Assembly: GCA_964478515.1 (NCBI GenBank)
Contig: CAYZIL010000024.1
Coordinates: 1 to 38,616, forward strand
DNA length: 38,616 bases
Direction: 5' to 3'
From: HGM13233 sp964478515
Lineage (GTDB): Bacteria > Bacillota > Clostridia > Oscillospirales > Ruminococcaceae
Positions 1-7,466 of this stretch are shown one piece after another (position 1 is the stretch's first letter; every line of letters begins with the position of its first letter). A program made the translations under genes and the position numbers. The notes under the pieces are model-generated. The model did no database searches, was not told where the DNA came from, and was given only the letters and a program-made list of their open reading frames with translations.

Positions 1-415
1 GGAAAGGCAGCTCGCTTTTTATATATTCCAATGTCAAATCATAATAGTTTTGTTCATTTCCTTTTATATGAAAGGTCAATAAATCGCACGTAGCCCAGTT
101 ATCGGCTTTCTGACTGTATACATCTAAGTATTTTTTAAAGGTATCAAAATCCTTGATTTTTGAAATCAACATGCCGTTTATAGCTGCGTTTTCATAATAC
201 TCCCATATCATTAAATCCAAAAATGACAGATAGTTGCCCTTGTAGATTTGATTTGTAATATCCTTCATATCTGCGGTCTTAATACACAATACCGGCAGCT
301 GCGTATTGAGAAGCCTTTTCGTCCATTCTCTTTTTTCTGGATTTTCAAATGTAGTCAGCGTTTGCTGTAACTCCGGTATATCTTGTTCAGTCCATTTTTC
401 TTTTATTAATTCCAT
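1..415 (-). CDS. DNA alkylation repair protein (AlkD-like), C-terminus cut by window edge
   Basis: Reading the minus strand from an ATG at 415 gives 138 open codons that run off the window start. The product starts MELIKEKWTEQDI and contains the DNWATCDLL stretch typical of the HEAT-like DNA_alkylation family (COG4912), DNA glycosylases that remove alkylated bases such as 3-methyladenine. A GGAGG lies 8 nt before the ATG, so the start is well supported. The gene is visibly AT-rich and uses codons such as ATA, TTA and AAA freely, unlike every GC-rich neighbour, which suggests recent transfer or a foreign contig piece. Family assignment is by recognition of the sequence; the active-site half beyond the edge cannot be seen. 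Confidence 0.8.
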   Translation of the reverse strand, partial: MELIKEKWTEQDIPELQQTLTTFENPEKREWTKRLLNTQLPVLCIKTADMKDITNQIYKGNYLSFLDLMIWEYYENAAINGMLISKIKDFDTFKKYLDVYSQKADNWATCDLLTFHIKGNEQNYYDLTLEYIKSELPF

Positions 416-495
416 CGCTTACGCCTCCACAGCTTTTGATTTGTCAGTTAGTCGCAAAAAATTAATAATCCCACCCGCAGTCTTACGCAACAGCA

Positions 496-528
496 AGTGG
501 GGAATTTGCACAGCGCAAATTCCCCACT
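496..528. repeat. Perfect 14-bp inverted repeat between the alkylation repair gene and thrS
   Basis: AGTGGGGAATTTGC at 496..509 pairs exactly with 515..528 across a 5-nt loop. It lies downstream of thrS and upstream of the alkylation repair gene, both minus-strand. No U-run follows on the minus strand, so it is not a classical intrinsic terminator; it may still end thrS transcripts or be a dispersed palindrome. Confidence 0.6.
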
Positions 529-595
529 AACATATATTTGCTTATTTGGCCGTCGCATGGGGCAAGCTGCTTTTTTGCAATATCGCGGCTCTCGC

Positions 596-2552
596 TCAGA
601 TGGCCTTGGAATCTATTTCCGCTTTGGCCGCGGCAATAAATTCCGCCATCGTCTTCGTTCCCTCGTCACCGCCGCGGCGCGAGCGCAGCGAGACGGTGTT
701 TTCCTGCTGCTCCTTGTCGCCGACAACAAGCATGTACGGCACCTTGTGCAGCTGCGCTTCCCTGATTTTATAGCCCATCTTTTCGTTGCGTTTGTCGCAC
801 TCCACGCGCAGACCGGCCGCCTGCAGCTGCGCTGCCAGCTCGTCCGCATAGGCGTGGTGATGCTCGGAAATGGGTATGACCGTCGCTTGCACCGGCGCGA
901 GCCACAGCGGGAATGCGCCGGCAAAGTGCTCGGTGAGAATGCCGATAAATCTTTCGATGGAGCCGAACACGACGCGGTGAATCATCACCGGGCATTTTTT
1001 GCTGCCGTCCTCGGCCACATATTCAAGGTCAAAACGGTTGGGCAGCTGGTAGTCCAGTTGAATTGTGCCGCACTGCCAGGTGCGGTTGAGACTGTCGCTG
1101 ATGTGGAAGTCGAGTTTGGGACCGTAAAAGGCGCCGTCGCCGGGGTTGACGACATATTCCTTGCCGATGCTGCTAATGGCGTCGGCCAGTGCCGCCGTGG
1201 CGACGTCCCAATCCTCAACCGAGCCGATGTGGTCGTCCGGCATAGTGGAAAGCTCTATGGTGTAGTGCAGTCCGAACAGGGTGTAGACCTCGTCGAACAG
1301 CTGCGCTATGCGCACGACCTCGTCCTTAATCTGCTCTTTGGCGAGCAGAATATGCGCGTCGTCCTGCGTAAAGCAGCGCACGCGGAACATGCCGTGCAAC
1401 GCGCCTTTCAGCTCGTGGCGGTGCACCAGTCCCAGCTCGCCGTAGCGCAGCGGCAAGTCGCGGTAGGAGTGCGGCTCAAGCTCGTAAACAAGAATGCTGC
1501 CGGGGCAGTTCATCGGCTTGATGGCAAAATCCTCGTCGTCGATGACGGTGGTGTACATGTTGTCCTTGTAATGCTCCCAGTGGCCCGACGTCTCCCACAG
1601 CGAGCGCTTCATTATCTGGGGCGTGGAAATTTCCAGGTAGTCCCACTTTTTGTGAACCGCGCGCCAGTAGTCGATGAGCGTGTTTTTCAGCACCATGCCC
1701 TTGGGCAGATAAAACGGGAAGCCGGGTGCCTCGTCGCGGAAGGCGAAAAGACCCAACTCGCGGCCGAGCACCCGGCTTCCCGTTTTATCTGCCCAAGGGC
1801 ATGGNNNNNNNNNNCTCGCGGCCGAGCTTGCGGTGGTCGCGCTTCTTTGCTTCCTCTATCATGTCGAGATATTCCTTGAGCTGCGCCGCTTTCGGGAAGG
1901 CTATGCCGTAAATGCGCTGCAGCATCTTGTTTTTGGCGTCGCCGCGCCAGTAGGCGCCCGTGGCGCTGGTCAGCTTGACGCTGCCCACGCGGCCGGTGCT
2001 CAGCAAGTGCGGCCCGGCGCACAAGTCGCAGTATTCGCCCTGCTCGTAAAAACTTATCTCCTCGCCGGCGGGCAGCTCGCTTATCAGCTCCAGCTTGTAG
2101 GGCTCGCTTTTCATCAGCTCCAGCGCCTTTTCGCGCGGCAGCGTGAAGCGCTTTATTTCAATGTCTTCCTTAATTATCTTTGCCATCTCCGCCTCGAGTT
2201 TTTCAAGTATCTCGGGCGTAAACACGGTCTCGCTGTCAATGTCGTAATAAAACCCGGCGTCGATGGCGGGGCCGATAGCAAATTTGCTGTGCGGATAAAG
2301 CCGCTTGACGGCCTGGGCGAGAATGTGCGAGCAGGTGTGCCAATAGGCCTTCTTGCCGTAGTCGTCGTTGAATGTGAGCACGCACAGCGCGTCGCCGTCG
2401 TGCAGTTCGGCGCGCAGGTCACAGTTTTCGCCGTTTACAACGGCGGCGCAGGCGCTTTTGTAAAGTCCGGCGCCTATTTGGCGCGCGGCGTCGGCGGCGC
2501 TGGCGCCGGTGGCAAATTCCATTTTTTCCGTACCTTTAAGCAGTATTTCCAT
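596..2552 (-). CDS. thrS: Threonyl-tRNA synthetase, interrupted by an assembly gap
   Basis: Charges tRNA-Thr with threonine in the cytoplasm. As written the frame is broken at 1770..1827, but deleting 58 bases between two copies of a 13-base overlap (1757..1769 and 1815..1827) restores one frame of 632 codons, the usual length of ThrRS. The N-terminal part (from 2552) has the TGS domain, the editing-domain HTCSH motif near residue 73 and the YCDLCAGPH motif. The other part has the class II core (CPGSILVYE, then RYGELGLVHRHE as motif 2) and the C-terminal anticodon-binding domain. Start ATG at 2552 follows AAGGTG. A T-box leader precedes it. The break is almost certainly an assembly artefact, not a pseudogene. 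Confidence 0.93.
1768..1804. repeat. 37-bp inverted copy abutting the N gap (assembly artefact)
   Basis: Bases 1768..1804 are the exact reverse complement of 1693..1729, which is genuine thrS sequence. The copy ends directly at the N run. It breaks the reading frame and has no biological reading, so I take it as a mis-joined contig end. Confidence 0.9.
1805..1814. other. Assembly gap of 10 N
   Basis: Ten N characters mark a scaffold join inside thrS. A 13-base overlap on both sides shows that little or no real sequence is missing. Confidence 0.99.
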
Positions 2553-2587
2553 ATCTTTTCACCTTTCTGCGCGCCCGTCGGCGGCAA

Positions 2588-2832
2588 ATAAAAACACCCC
2601 ACCCCGAAAACACGGGATGAGGAGATTCCCCACGGTTCCACCCGAATTGCGGCGCCGCAGCGCCGCCGCTCGTAAGGGCTTTAACGCGCCCTGCGCGTCG
2701 CCGGTTCGCCGGCGAACTCTGGGGTGGTATACCGAGCCACGGTGCGCCTTCTCAACTTAAGCGGCGCTCTCTGTAAAAAAACGGCCGGTACATGTCCCCG
2801 TCGGGCGCGTTGCCGCGCCGCAGCGTTTATGT
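2588..2832 (-). promoter_or_regulatory. T-box riboswitch leader of thrS with terminator
   Basis: On the minus strand the leader contains the T-box sequence GGGTGGAACCGTG (2631..2643), which pairs with the uncharged tRNA acceptor end. Upstream are an AGAGAG element and a GGTATACCACCCC stretch in which ACC is the likely threonine specifier codon. Downstream, a 10-bp stem (2613..2622 with 2597..2606) followed by TGTTTTTATTT forms the terminator that the antiterminator competes with. Low threonine charging should therefore allow read-through into thrS. T-box and terminator are directly visible; the specifier call is inference. Confidence 0.87.
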
Positions 2833-2837
2833 TTGTA

Positions 2838-2865
2838 ATTATATCACCGCCGCCGTTTTTGTCAA
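2838..2865 (-). promoter_or_regulatory. Sigma-A promoter for the thrS leader
   Basis: Minus strand TTGACA (2860..2865) and TATAAT (2838..2843), both perfect consensus with a 16-bp spacer and an extended TGA before the -10. It lies just upstream of the T-box leader. Confidence 0.85.
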
Positions 2866-2873
2866 TTGCGCAC

Positions 2874-2902
2874 TTGACGCTCGGCGCGCACAAATATATA
2901 AT
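2874..2902 (+). promoter_or_regulatory. Sigma-A promoter for the cobalamin riboswitch transcript
   Basis: TTGACG (2874..2879) and TATAAT (2897..2902) with a 17-bp spacer. Its -35 box is only 8 bp from the -35 box of the divergent thrS promoter, so polymerases at the two may interfere. Confidence 0.82.
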
Positions 2903-2924
2903 CAATTCGTAAGAATAAAACAGA

Positions 2925-3079
2925 GCACAGGGGAAGCGGGCGCGTGCGCCCGCGGGAAACGGGTGAAAGTCCCGTGCGAGCTCGTCGCTGTAACGGCGCG
3001 ACGCCGCGCATTATGCCACTGGTTAACACCGGGAAGGCGCGCGGCGTGTCTGCCGAAGCCAGAAGACCGGCCCTTGTGC
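2925..3079 (+). ncRNA. Cobalamin (AdoCbl) riboswitch
   Basis: The conserved core is easy to read: GGGTGAAAGTCCCG, CGCTGTAACGG, GCCACTGG, ACCGGGAAGGCG and GAAGCCAGAAGACCGGC. A closing P1 helix pairs 2925..2933 with 3071..3079, with one G-U pair. It lies in the leader of the DUF4430 and ECF S-component genes, so these should be repressed when intracellular B12 is high. A GC-rich hairpin (CCGCGCA/TGTGCGG) further down, before the first gene, may be part of the expression platform; the switching mechanism is not resolved. Confidence 0.93.
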
Positions 3080-3198
3080 CAAGCGGGTAGCCCCCGCGCA
3101 AGTACCCCGCCACGAGATCTGGAAGGTGTGCTGCCGCGCAATTTTTGTGCGGTTTAGCGTGCCTTTTCGCGCAATGTGGGTGCGGAAAGGATTTTTTT

Positions 3199-3594
3199 AT
3201 GTTCAAAAACAAAAAGACAGTTATCGCTCTGGCACTGCTGGTCGTCGCGGTCATCGCGGCGCTCGTCATCTGGCAGGTGAGCAAGCCCACCGCAGACAGC
3301 GGCCTGAAAACCATCGTCGTCGAAGTCGTGCCGCTGCAGGGCGACAGCGAGGAATTCACTATTGAGACCGACAGCGAAAACCTGCGCGGCGCTCTGGAAA
3401 GCATAAACCTTGTCGAGGGCTCCGAGAGCGACTACGGCCTGTTTATCACCACCGTAAACGACATAACGGCTGACGATTCTCTTGAGCAGTGGTGGTGCAT
3501 AACCAAGGGCGGCGAGACGCTGATGACCGGCGTCGACGACACGGTTATTGCCGACGGCGAGCACTACGAGCTGACGCTCACCGAGGGCTATTGA
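3199..3594 (+). CDS. Membrane-anchored DUF4430 (transcobalamin-like) protein
   Basis: A 131-residue protein. Residues 7..26 are one hydrophobic segment, an uncleaved signal anchor since no lipobox Cys is present, and the rest is predicted to lie outside the cell. Residues 35..131 look like DUF4430: an acidic beta-rich domain with EQWWCITKGGE and a closing EHYELTLTEGY. The family resembles the C-terminal beta domain of animal intrinsic factor and transcobalamin. Start ATG 3199 is chosen because GGAAAGGA lies just upstream; an earlier in-frame ATG (3145) has no site and would put Cys-rich residues before the anchor. It lies under a cobalamin riboswitch and overlaps the ECF S-component start by one base. 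Inference: a surface cobalamin-capturing partner of that transporter. Confidence 0.8.
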   Translation: MFKNKKTVIALALLVVAVIAALVIWQVSKPTADSGLKTIVVEVVPLQGDSEEFTIETDSENLRGALESINLVEGSESDYGLFITTVNDITADDSLEQWWCITKGGETLMTGVDDTVIADGEHYELTLTEGY

Positions 3595-4148
3595 TGACTG
3601 ATAGCCGGCGCGGCGCCCGCGGCGTCGCCTGCGTCGCCGTAATGGCGGCGCTGCTGCTTGCCGTTCAAGTGGCGCTCGCGCCGCTGCCCAACATTGAGCT
3701 CGTCAGCGTAATTTTGGCCGCCTGCACCGCGGTCATGCCGCGCAAATCGCTCGCGGCGCTCTATATTTTTGTGCTGCTTGAAGGACTTATCTACGGCTTT
3801 GGCCTTTGGTGGGTCAATTACCTGTACGTCTGGCTGGCGCTGTGGGGCGCGGCTGTTTTGGCGCGCCGCTGTGACGGCGCGGTCTTTTGGGCGGCGCTGC
3901 TGGGCGGCTTCGGACTGTTTTTCGGCACGCTGTGCGCTGCCGTCTACCTTGTAATGTTCGGGCCTGCCTCGGCCGTCGCCTACGTCGCCGCCGGCATCCC
4001 CTTTGACCTCGCCCACTGCGCCGGCAATTTCTGCAGCGGCCTGCTGCTGTTCAAACCGCTGCGCGCGGCGCTGCAAAAAGCTGCAGCCTCTTTCGATTTC
4101 GCCGAAAAGCCGCTTGGGCAGCGCGGCGGGATACCGGCAAAAAATTAA
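3594..4148 (+). CDS. ECF transporter S component, probably for cobalamin
   Basis: A 184-residue integral membrane protein with about five or six hydrophobic segments (near residues 10..30, 37..50, 55..90, 98..127 and 130..155) and few charges between them, which fits the substrate-binding S component of an energy-coupling factor importer. Its ATG overlaps the TGA of the DUF4430 gene (TGATGA), so the two are translationally coupled. Substrate is inferred only from the cobalamin riboswitch upstream. No EcfA ATPase or EcfT gene lies in the window, so it would use a shared module encoded elsewhere (group II ECF). Specific subfamily such as CbrT cannot be fixed by eye. Confidence 0.78.
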   Translation: MTDSRRGARGVACVAVMAALLLAVQVALAPLPNIELVSVILAACTAVMPRKSLAALYIFVLLEGLIYGFGLWWVNYLYVWLALWGAAVLARRCDGAVFWAALLGGFGLFFGTLCAAVYLVMFGPASAVAYVAAGIPFDLAHCAGNFCSGLLLFKPLRAALQKAAASFDFAEKPLGQRGGIPAKN

Positions 4149-4393
4149 CTCCCCCACGCCGCCCTTCTCCGTTTTTCAGCCCGCTGTCGCGCAGCCTTTT
4201 CGCGGTCTTTCGCGCCGGAGCCAAATGACACGTCTGGCAACGGCAAACGATTTAGCCTGAAATACCAATATAGCGCTGCGTTCAAAGCACACAGAATATT
4301 TTTTGTCGGTGCAAACGGAACGTTCCGATTCGTCCCCTTAAGCTCCCCGACGCCCCATTGACCGCTTGCGGCAAAAAGAGAGTCCATGAATCC

Positions 4394-4431
4394 AACGAGC
4401 TTCGCGCCTGCGGCGCGAAGCTCGTTTTGTT
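4394..4431 (+). terminator. Intrinsic terminator, probably of the DUF4430/ECF unit
   Basis: A perfect 15-bp stem (4394..4408 with 4412..4426) with a 3-nt loop runs into TTGTT on the plus strand. It lies about 245 bp past the S-component stop and is the first strong terminator there. Confidence 0.65.
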
Positions 4432-4523
4432 ACCTGTGCTGCTTGGCAATTAAACACACCCGCACGGCGGCCGGTTTTTTGCCCCTCACCTCGTGGGGAA
4501 TTCTGCGCCAAAACATAAACCAG

Positions 4524-4561
4524 CGCCGCCGCAAAATATTTTCGTTTTGCGGCGGCGTTAT
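4524..4561. terminator. GC-rich hairpin downstream of fabG
   Basis: A 13-bp stem (4524..4536 with 4545..4557) lies between the convergent units. The stem ends in an AAAA/TTTT tract. It may terminate the minus-strand glmS-fabG transcript or both strands; the U-run is modest. Confidence 0.5.
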
Positions 4562-4659
4562 TAAAATATTCAGTAATCCGGCAGACAGAAAAAACACATT
4601 CTTGCGTCAAGGCGACGCCACGGCGGCGGGGCAAAAATATGCTGAACCGCCTAAATAAC

Positions 4660-5391
4660 TCACTCGAAACCGCCGTCAACGCCCAGCACCTGTCCGGTAA
4701 CAAACGGATTCTTTGCCAGCGCCACCACAGCCGCGGCCACCTCGGCCGGCATGCCGATTCTCCCCAGCGGCGTTTGCGCCGCCAGCTCGTCCATTTCGGC
4801 TTTGGAATAAGCGGCGTTCATGTCGGTATCTATTACGCCAGGAGCGACACAGTTGACCGTTATTCCACTCGGCCCCAGTTCTTTCGCGCAGGCTTTGGTA
4901 AAGCCTATCAGCGCCGCCTTGGCGGCGGAATAGACCGTCTCGCCGCTGCCGCCGTTGGCACCCCAGACCGAACTGATATTGACTATAGCGCCGCTGTGAC
5001 GCGCCACCATCAGCCGCGACGCGTATTTGGTGCAGCGAAACGCGCCGCCGAAATTCACGTCGGTGACGCGGCGGTAATCGTCCTCACTCGTCTCGGTGAC
5101 CAGCGCGGCCAAGTCTATGCCGGCGTTGTTGACCAGCACATCGACGCGGCCGTAGTGCTCGCGCACCGTTTCGACGAGCAAGCCCGCACCGACGTCACTG
5201 CCGACGTCGGCGGCAACGGCAAATGCCTCACCGCCGTTTTTCACTATTTCGGCGACAACTGCGCGCGCTTTTTCGGCGCTGCGCAAATAATTTACTGCCA
5301 CTGCGTAACCCTCGGCGGCAAAAGCCGCGGCGCACGCGGCGCCGATGCCGCGCGACGCGCCGGTTACGACGGCTACCGGCAGCGCTGTCAT
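4660..5391 (-). CDS. fabG: SDR-family 3-oxoacyl-ACP reductase-like protein
   Basis: A 243-residue classical short-chain dehydrogenase. TGASRGIG at residues 10..17 binds the nucleotide, NNAG is at 88..91, and the catalytic residues are Ser141, Tyr154 and Lys158 (YSAAK). The C-terminal GQVLGVDGGF is typical of FabG, which reduces 3-ketoacyl-ACP in fatty acid synthesis with NADPH. Its ATG overlaps the glmS TGA (ATGA), so it is translationally coupled to glmS rather than lying in a fatty acid operon. That context means it could equally be a paralogue with another ketone substrate; the family is certain, the exact substrate is not. Confidence 0.83.
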   Translation of the reverse strand: MTALPVAVVTGASRGIGAACAAAFAAEGYAVAVNYLRSAEKARAVVAEIVKNGGEAFAVAADVGSDVGAGLLVETVREHYGRVDVLVNNAGIDLAALVTETSEDDYRRVTDVNFGGAFRCTKYASRLMVARHSGAIVNISSVWGANGGSGETVYSAAKAALIGFTKACAKELGPSGITVNCVAPGVIDTDMNAAYSKAEMDELAAQTPLGRIGMPAEVAAAVVALAKNPFVTGQVLGVDGGFE

Positions 5392-7214
5392 TCCACCGTT
5401 ACCGATTTTGCCAGGTTGCGCGGCTTGTCTATGTCACAGCCCTTGAGCAGCGCCGTGTAGTAGGCAAACAGCTGCAGCGGAATTATTGACAGCGACGGCA
5501 GCGATATTTCGCCCGCTTCGGGAATGTGGATGACGTGGTCGGCAACCTCGTCGACCATCGGCGCGTCCTCGGTCGTTATGGCAATTACCACGGCGCCGCG
5601 GGCCTTCACCTCGCGAATATTGCTGACCATCTTTTCCAACAGCGGCCGGTAGGTGCAAAGCGCCACTACCAGCGTGCCTTTTTCTATCAGGGAAATTGTG
5701 CCGTGCTTCAGTTCGCCCGCCGCGTAGGCCTCGGAATGGATGTAGGATATTTCCTTCAGCTTCAGCGACCCTTCCAGCGCCAGCGCGTGGTCCAGGTTGC
5801 GGCCGATAAAGAATATGTCGCGGCTGGTGTAAAACAAGGACGCCAGATATTTTACATACTCGCAGTCGTCCAGCAGGCTTTGCACTTTGGCGGGCAAGCA
5901 GGAGAGTTCGTCAATATACGCGCTTATTTCGGCGTCGGTCTTATACCCGCGCACCCTGGCGATATACAGCGACAGCAGGTACATTACCGTCAGCTGGGCG
6001 CTGTAAGCCTTGGTGGTGGCGACGGCTATTTCCGGCCCCGCCCAGGTGTAAACAACGTCCTCGCTCTCGCACGCAATGCTGCTGCCGACAACATTGACAA
6101 CCGACAGCACCCGCGCTCCCTTTTCTTTGGCCTCGCGCAGCGCAAAAAGGGTGTCTATCGTCTCGCCCGACTGGCTGATGACCACAGTGAGCGTTTTGTC
6201 GTTTATTATCGGGTCGCTGTAGCGAAATTCCGAGGCAAGCTCAACGTTGACCGGAATACGGGTGTATTTTTCCAAATATGTCTTGCTGATAACGCCGACA
6301 TGGTATGCCGAGCCGCACGCGACGACATATATGCGCTCAACGCCGCGCAAAAAATCGTCGCTGATGTTCTTCAGCTCAAGGTCAATAACGCCCTTGTGGA
6401 CGCGCGGAGAGACCGTCTCTTTGATAACGCGGGGCTGCTCCATTATTTCCTTAAGCATGAAATGGGCGTAACCGCCCTTTTCCGCGCTGCTGATGTCCCA
6501 GGTTATATGCTCGGGCGTTTTCGGCACGCGCTCGCCGTAGCGGTCAAATACCGAGATGCTCTGCGGGGTTATTACGGCGAGTTCGTTTTCGTTAAGACGA
6601 ATGACGTCGCGCGTGTGCGCCAGCAGTGCCGGCACGTCGGAGGCGATAAAATTTTCGCCCTTGCCGACGCCGACAACCAGCGGGCTGTCCTTGCGCGCGG
6701 CAATTATCTGCCGCGGATAGTCGGCAAACATTATTCCCAGCGCGTAGGCGCCGACCATTACGTTGAGTGCTTCGCGCACGGCGCCCACGGGGTCGCCGTG
6801 GTAGTAATAGTCGACCAGCTGCACCGCTATTTCGGTGTCGGTGTCAGAGACAAACGTGTAGCCGCGCTCGGTGAGAAATTCTTTGAGCTCGACGTAGTTT
6901 TCAATAATGCCGTTGTGCACCAGCACTACGCGGCCGCTGTGCGACAAGTGCGGGTGAGAGTTGAGGTCGCTGGGCTCGCCGTGCGTTGCCCAGCGCGTGT
7001 GACCTATGCCCGCGGTCTGGTCAAAATCCTTGCCGTCGTGCGTCAGTTCGCGCAGCACCGACAGTCGCCCGTGCGCCTTGCGCACGGTTATGCCGCTGTC
7101 GTCGACCAGCGCAACTCCCGCCGAGTCATAGCCGCGATATTCAAGTTTTTCCAAAGCATTGAGCAGCAGCGGCGCCGCCTGCTGACTGCCCACATAGCCT
7201 ACTATTCCACACAT
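5388..7214 (-). CDS. glmS: Glutamine--fructose-6-phosphate aminotransferase (isomerizing)
   Basis: Makes glucosamine-6-phosphate from fructose-6-phosphate and glutamine, the entry step to peptidoglycan amino sugars. The 608 residues begin MCGIVGYVG, giving the N-terminal nucleophile Cys after Met removal. The class II glutaminase domain (HTRWATHG, then HNGIIENY) covers about residues 1..240 and two SIS sugar-isomerase domains follow, with SQSGETIDT and a C-terminal KPRNLAKSVTVE, the usual ending. Length is normal. AAGGGG precedes the ATG. It heads a two-gene unit with fabG. I looked for a glmS ribozyme in the leader and saw no recognisable core. Confidence 0.97.
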   Translation of the reverse strand: MCGIVGYVGSQQAAPLLLNALEKLEYRGYDSAGVALVDDSGITVRKAHGRLSVLRELTHDGKDFDQTAGIGHTRWATHGEPSDLNSHPHLSHSGRVVLVHNGIIENYVELKEFLTERGYTFVSDTDTEIAVQLVDYYYHGDPVGAVREALNVMVGAYALGIMFADYPRQIIAARKDSPLVVGVGKGENFIASDVPALLAHTRDVIRLNENELAVITPQSISVFDRYGERVPKTPEHITWDISSAEKGGYAHFMLKEIMEQPRVIKETVSPRVHKGVIDLELKNISDDFLRGVERIYVVACGSAYHVGVISKTYLEKYTRIPVNVELASEFRYSDPIINDKTLTVVISQSGETIDTLFALREAKEKGARVLSVVNVVGSSIACESEDVVYTWAGPEIAVATTKAYSAQLTVMYLLSLYIARVRGYKTDAEISAYIDELSCLPAKVQSLLDDCEYVKYLASLFYTSRDIFFIGRNLDHALALEGSLKLKEISYIHSEAYAAGELKHGTISLIEKGTLVVALCTYRPLLEKMVSNIREVKARGAVVIAITTEDAPMVDEVADHVIHIPEAGEISLPSLSIIPLQLFAYYTALLKGCDIDKPRNLAKSVTVE

Positions 7215-7320
7215 CTTTTAGACCCCTTCGTTGCCTTGCGGTGCTATGCTGACCGCGAAATAAAATCAGCGCGGCCTTTGCGCTGCCCAGTACCGGGCCG
7301 CGATGCTCCGCGCTGTTGCA

Positions 7321-7350
7321 ATAATAGCATAACAGCGGCGTTCATTGCAA
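7321..7350 (-). promoter_or_regulatory. Probable glmS promoter
   Basis: Minus strand TTGCAA (7345..7350) and TATTAT (7321..7326) with an 18-bp spacer, about 105 bp before the glmS ATG. Confidence 0.55.
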
Positions 7351-7399
7351 TAAAATGTGATTTATTGGTAATTATTGTTTTTTCTAACCTTTAGTGCCC

Positions 7400-7428
7400 T
7401 TGCGTGCCGCCGCCGTAACCTATATAAT
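7400..7428 (+). promoter_or_regulatory. Promoter of the glycoside hydrolase gene
   Basis: TTGCGT (7400..7405) and a perfect TATAAT (7423..7428) with a 17-bp spacer, some 38 bp before the chosen ATG. The flank is locally AT-rich. Confidence 0.7.
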
Positions 7429-7466
7429 AAATATAATTATTGGAACGAAAGAGAGGCCGCCCGTCA

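Larger units (their letters stand above)
4149..4659. other. Intergenic region without a convincing gene
   Basis: No frame here has a credible start, ribosome site and protein-like composition. The region holds two strong hairpins, listed separately, and a stretch (4273..4430) that resembles 21131..21290. Confidence 0.6.

Noticed and set aside
1693..1804. Inverted repeat in thrS as a real genetic element
   Set aside because: It touches the N run, breaks an essential gene and copies thrS exactly; assembly error is the simpler reading.
2792..3157. Open frame over the promoter and cobalamin riboswitch
   Set aside because: The stretch is explained by the riboswitch core and promoter; no ribosome site, product unlike any protein.
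4145..4703. Short frames in the ECF/fabG intergenic region
   Set aside because: They cross strong hairpins and lack ribosome sites.
5526..7394. Long plus-strand open frame (622 codons) antisense to glmS
   Set aside because: Mirror of a GC-rich coding gene; glmS on the other strand is fully recognisable, and this frame has no ribosome site and no family resemblance. Similar antisense frames over thrS, GH2, rplA and livK were left out for the same reason.
7215..7466. glmS ribozyme in the glmS leader
   Set aside because: The conserved AGCGCC core with its pseudoknot partners is not recognisable on the minus strand.
7440..7466. TTG start at 7440 for the GH2 gene
   Set aside because: It is only 12 bp after the -10 box; the ATG at 7467 has a GAGAGG site.
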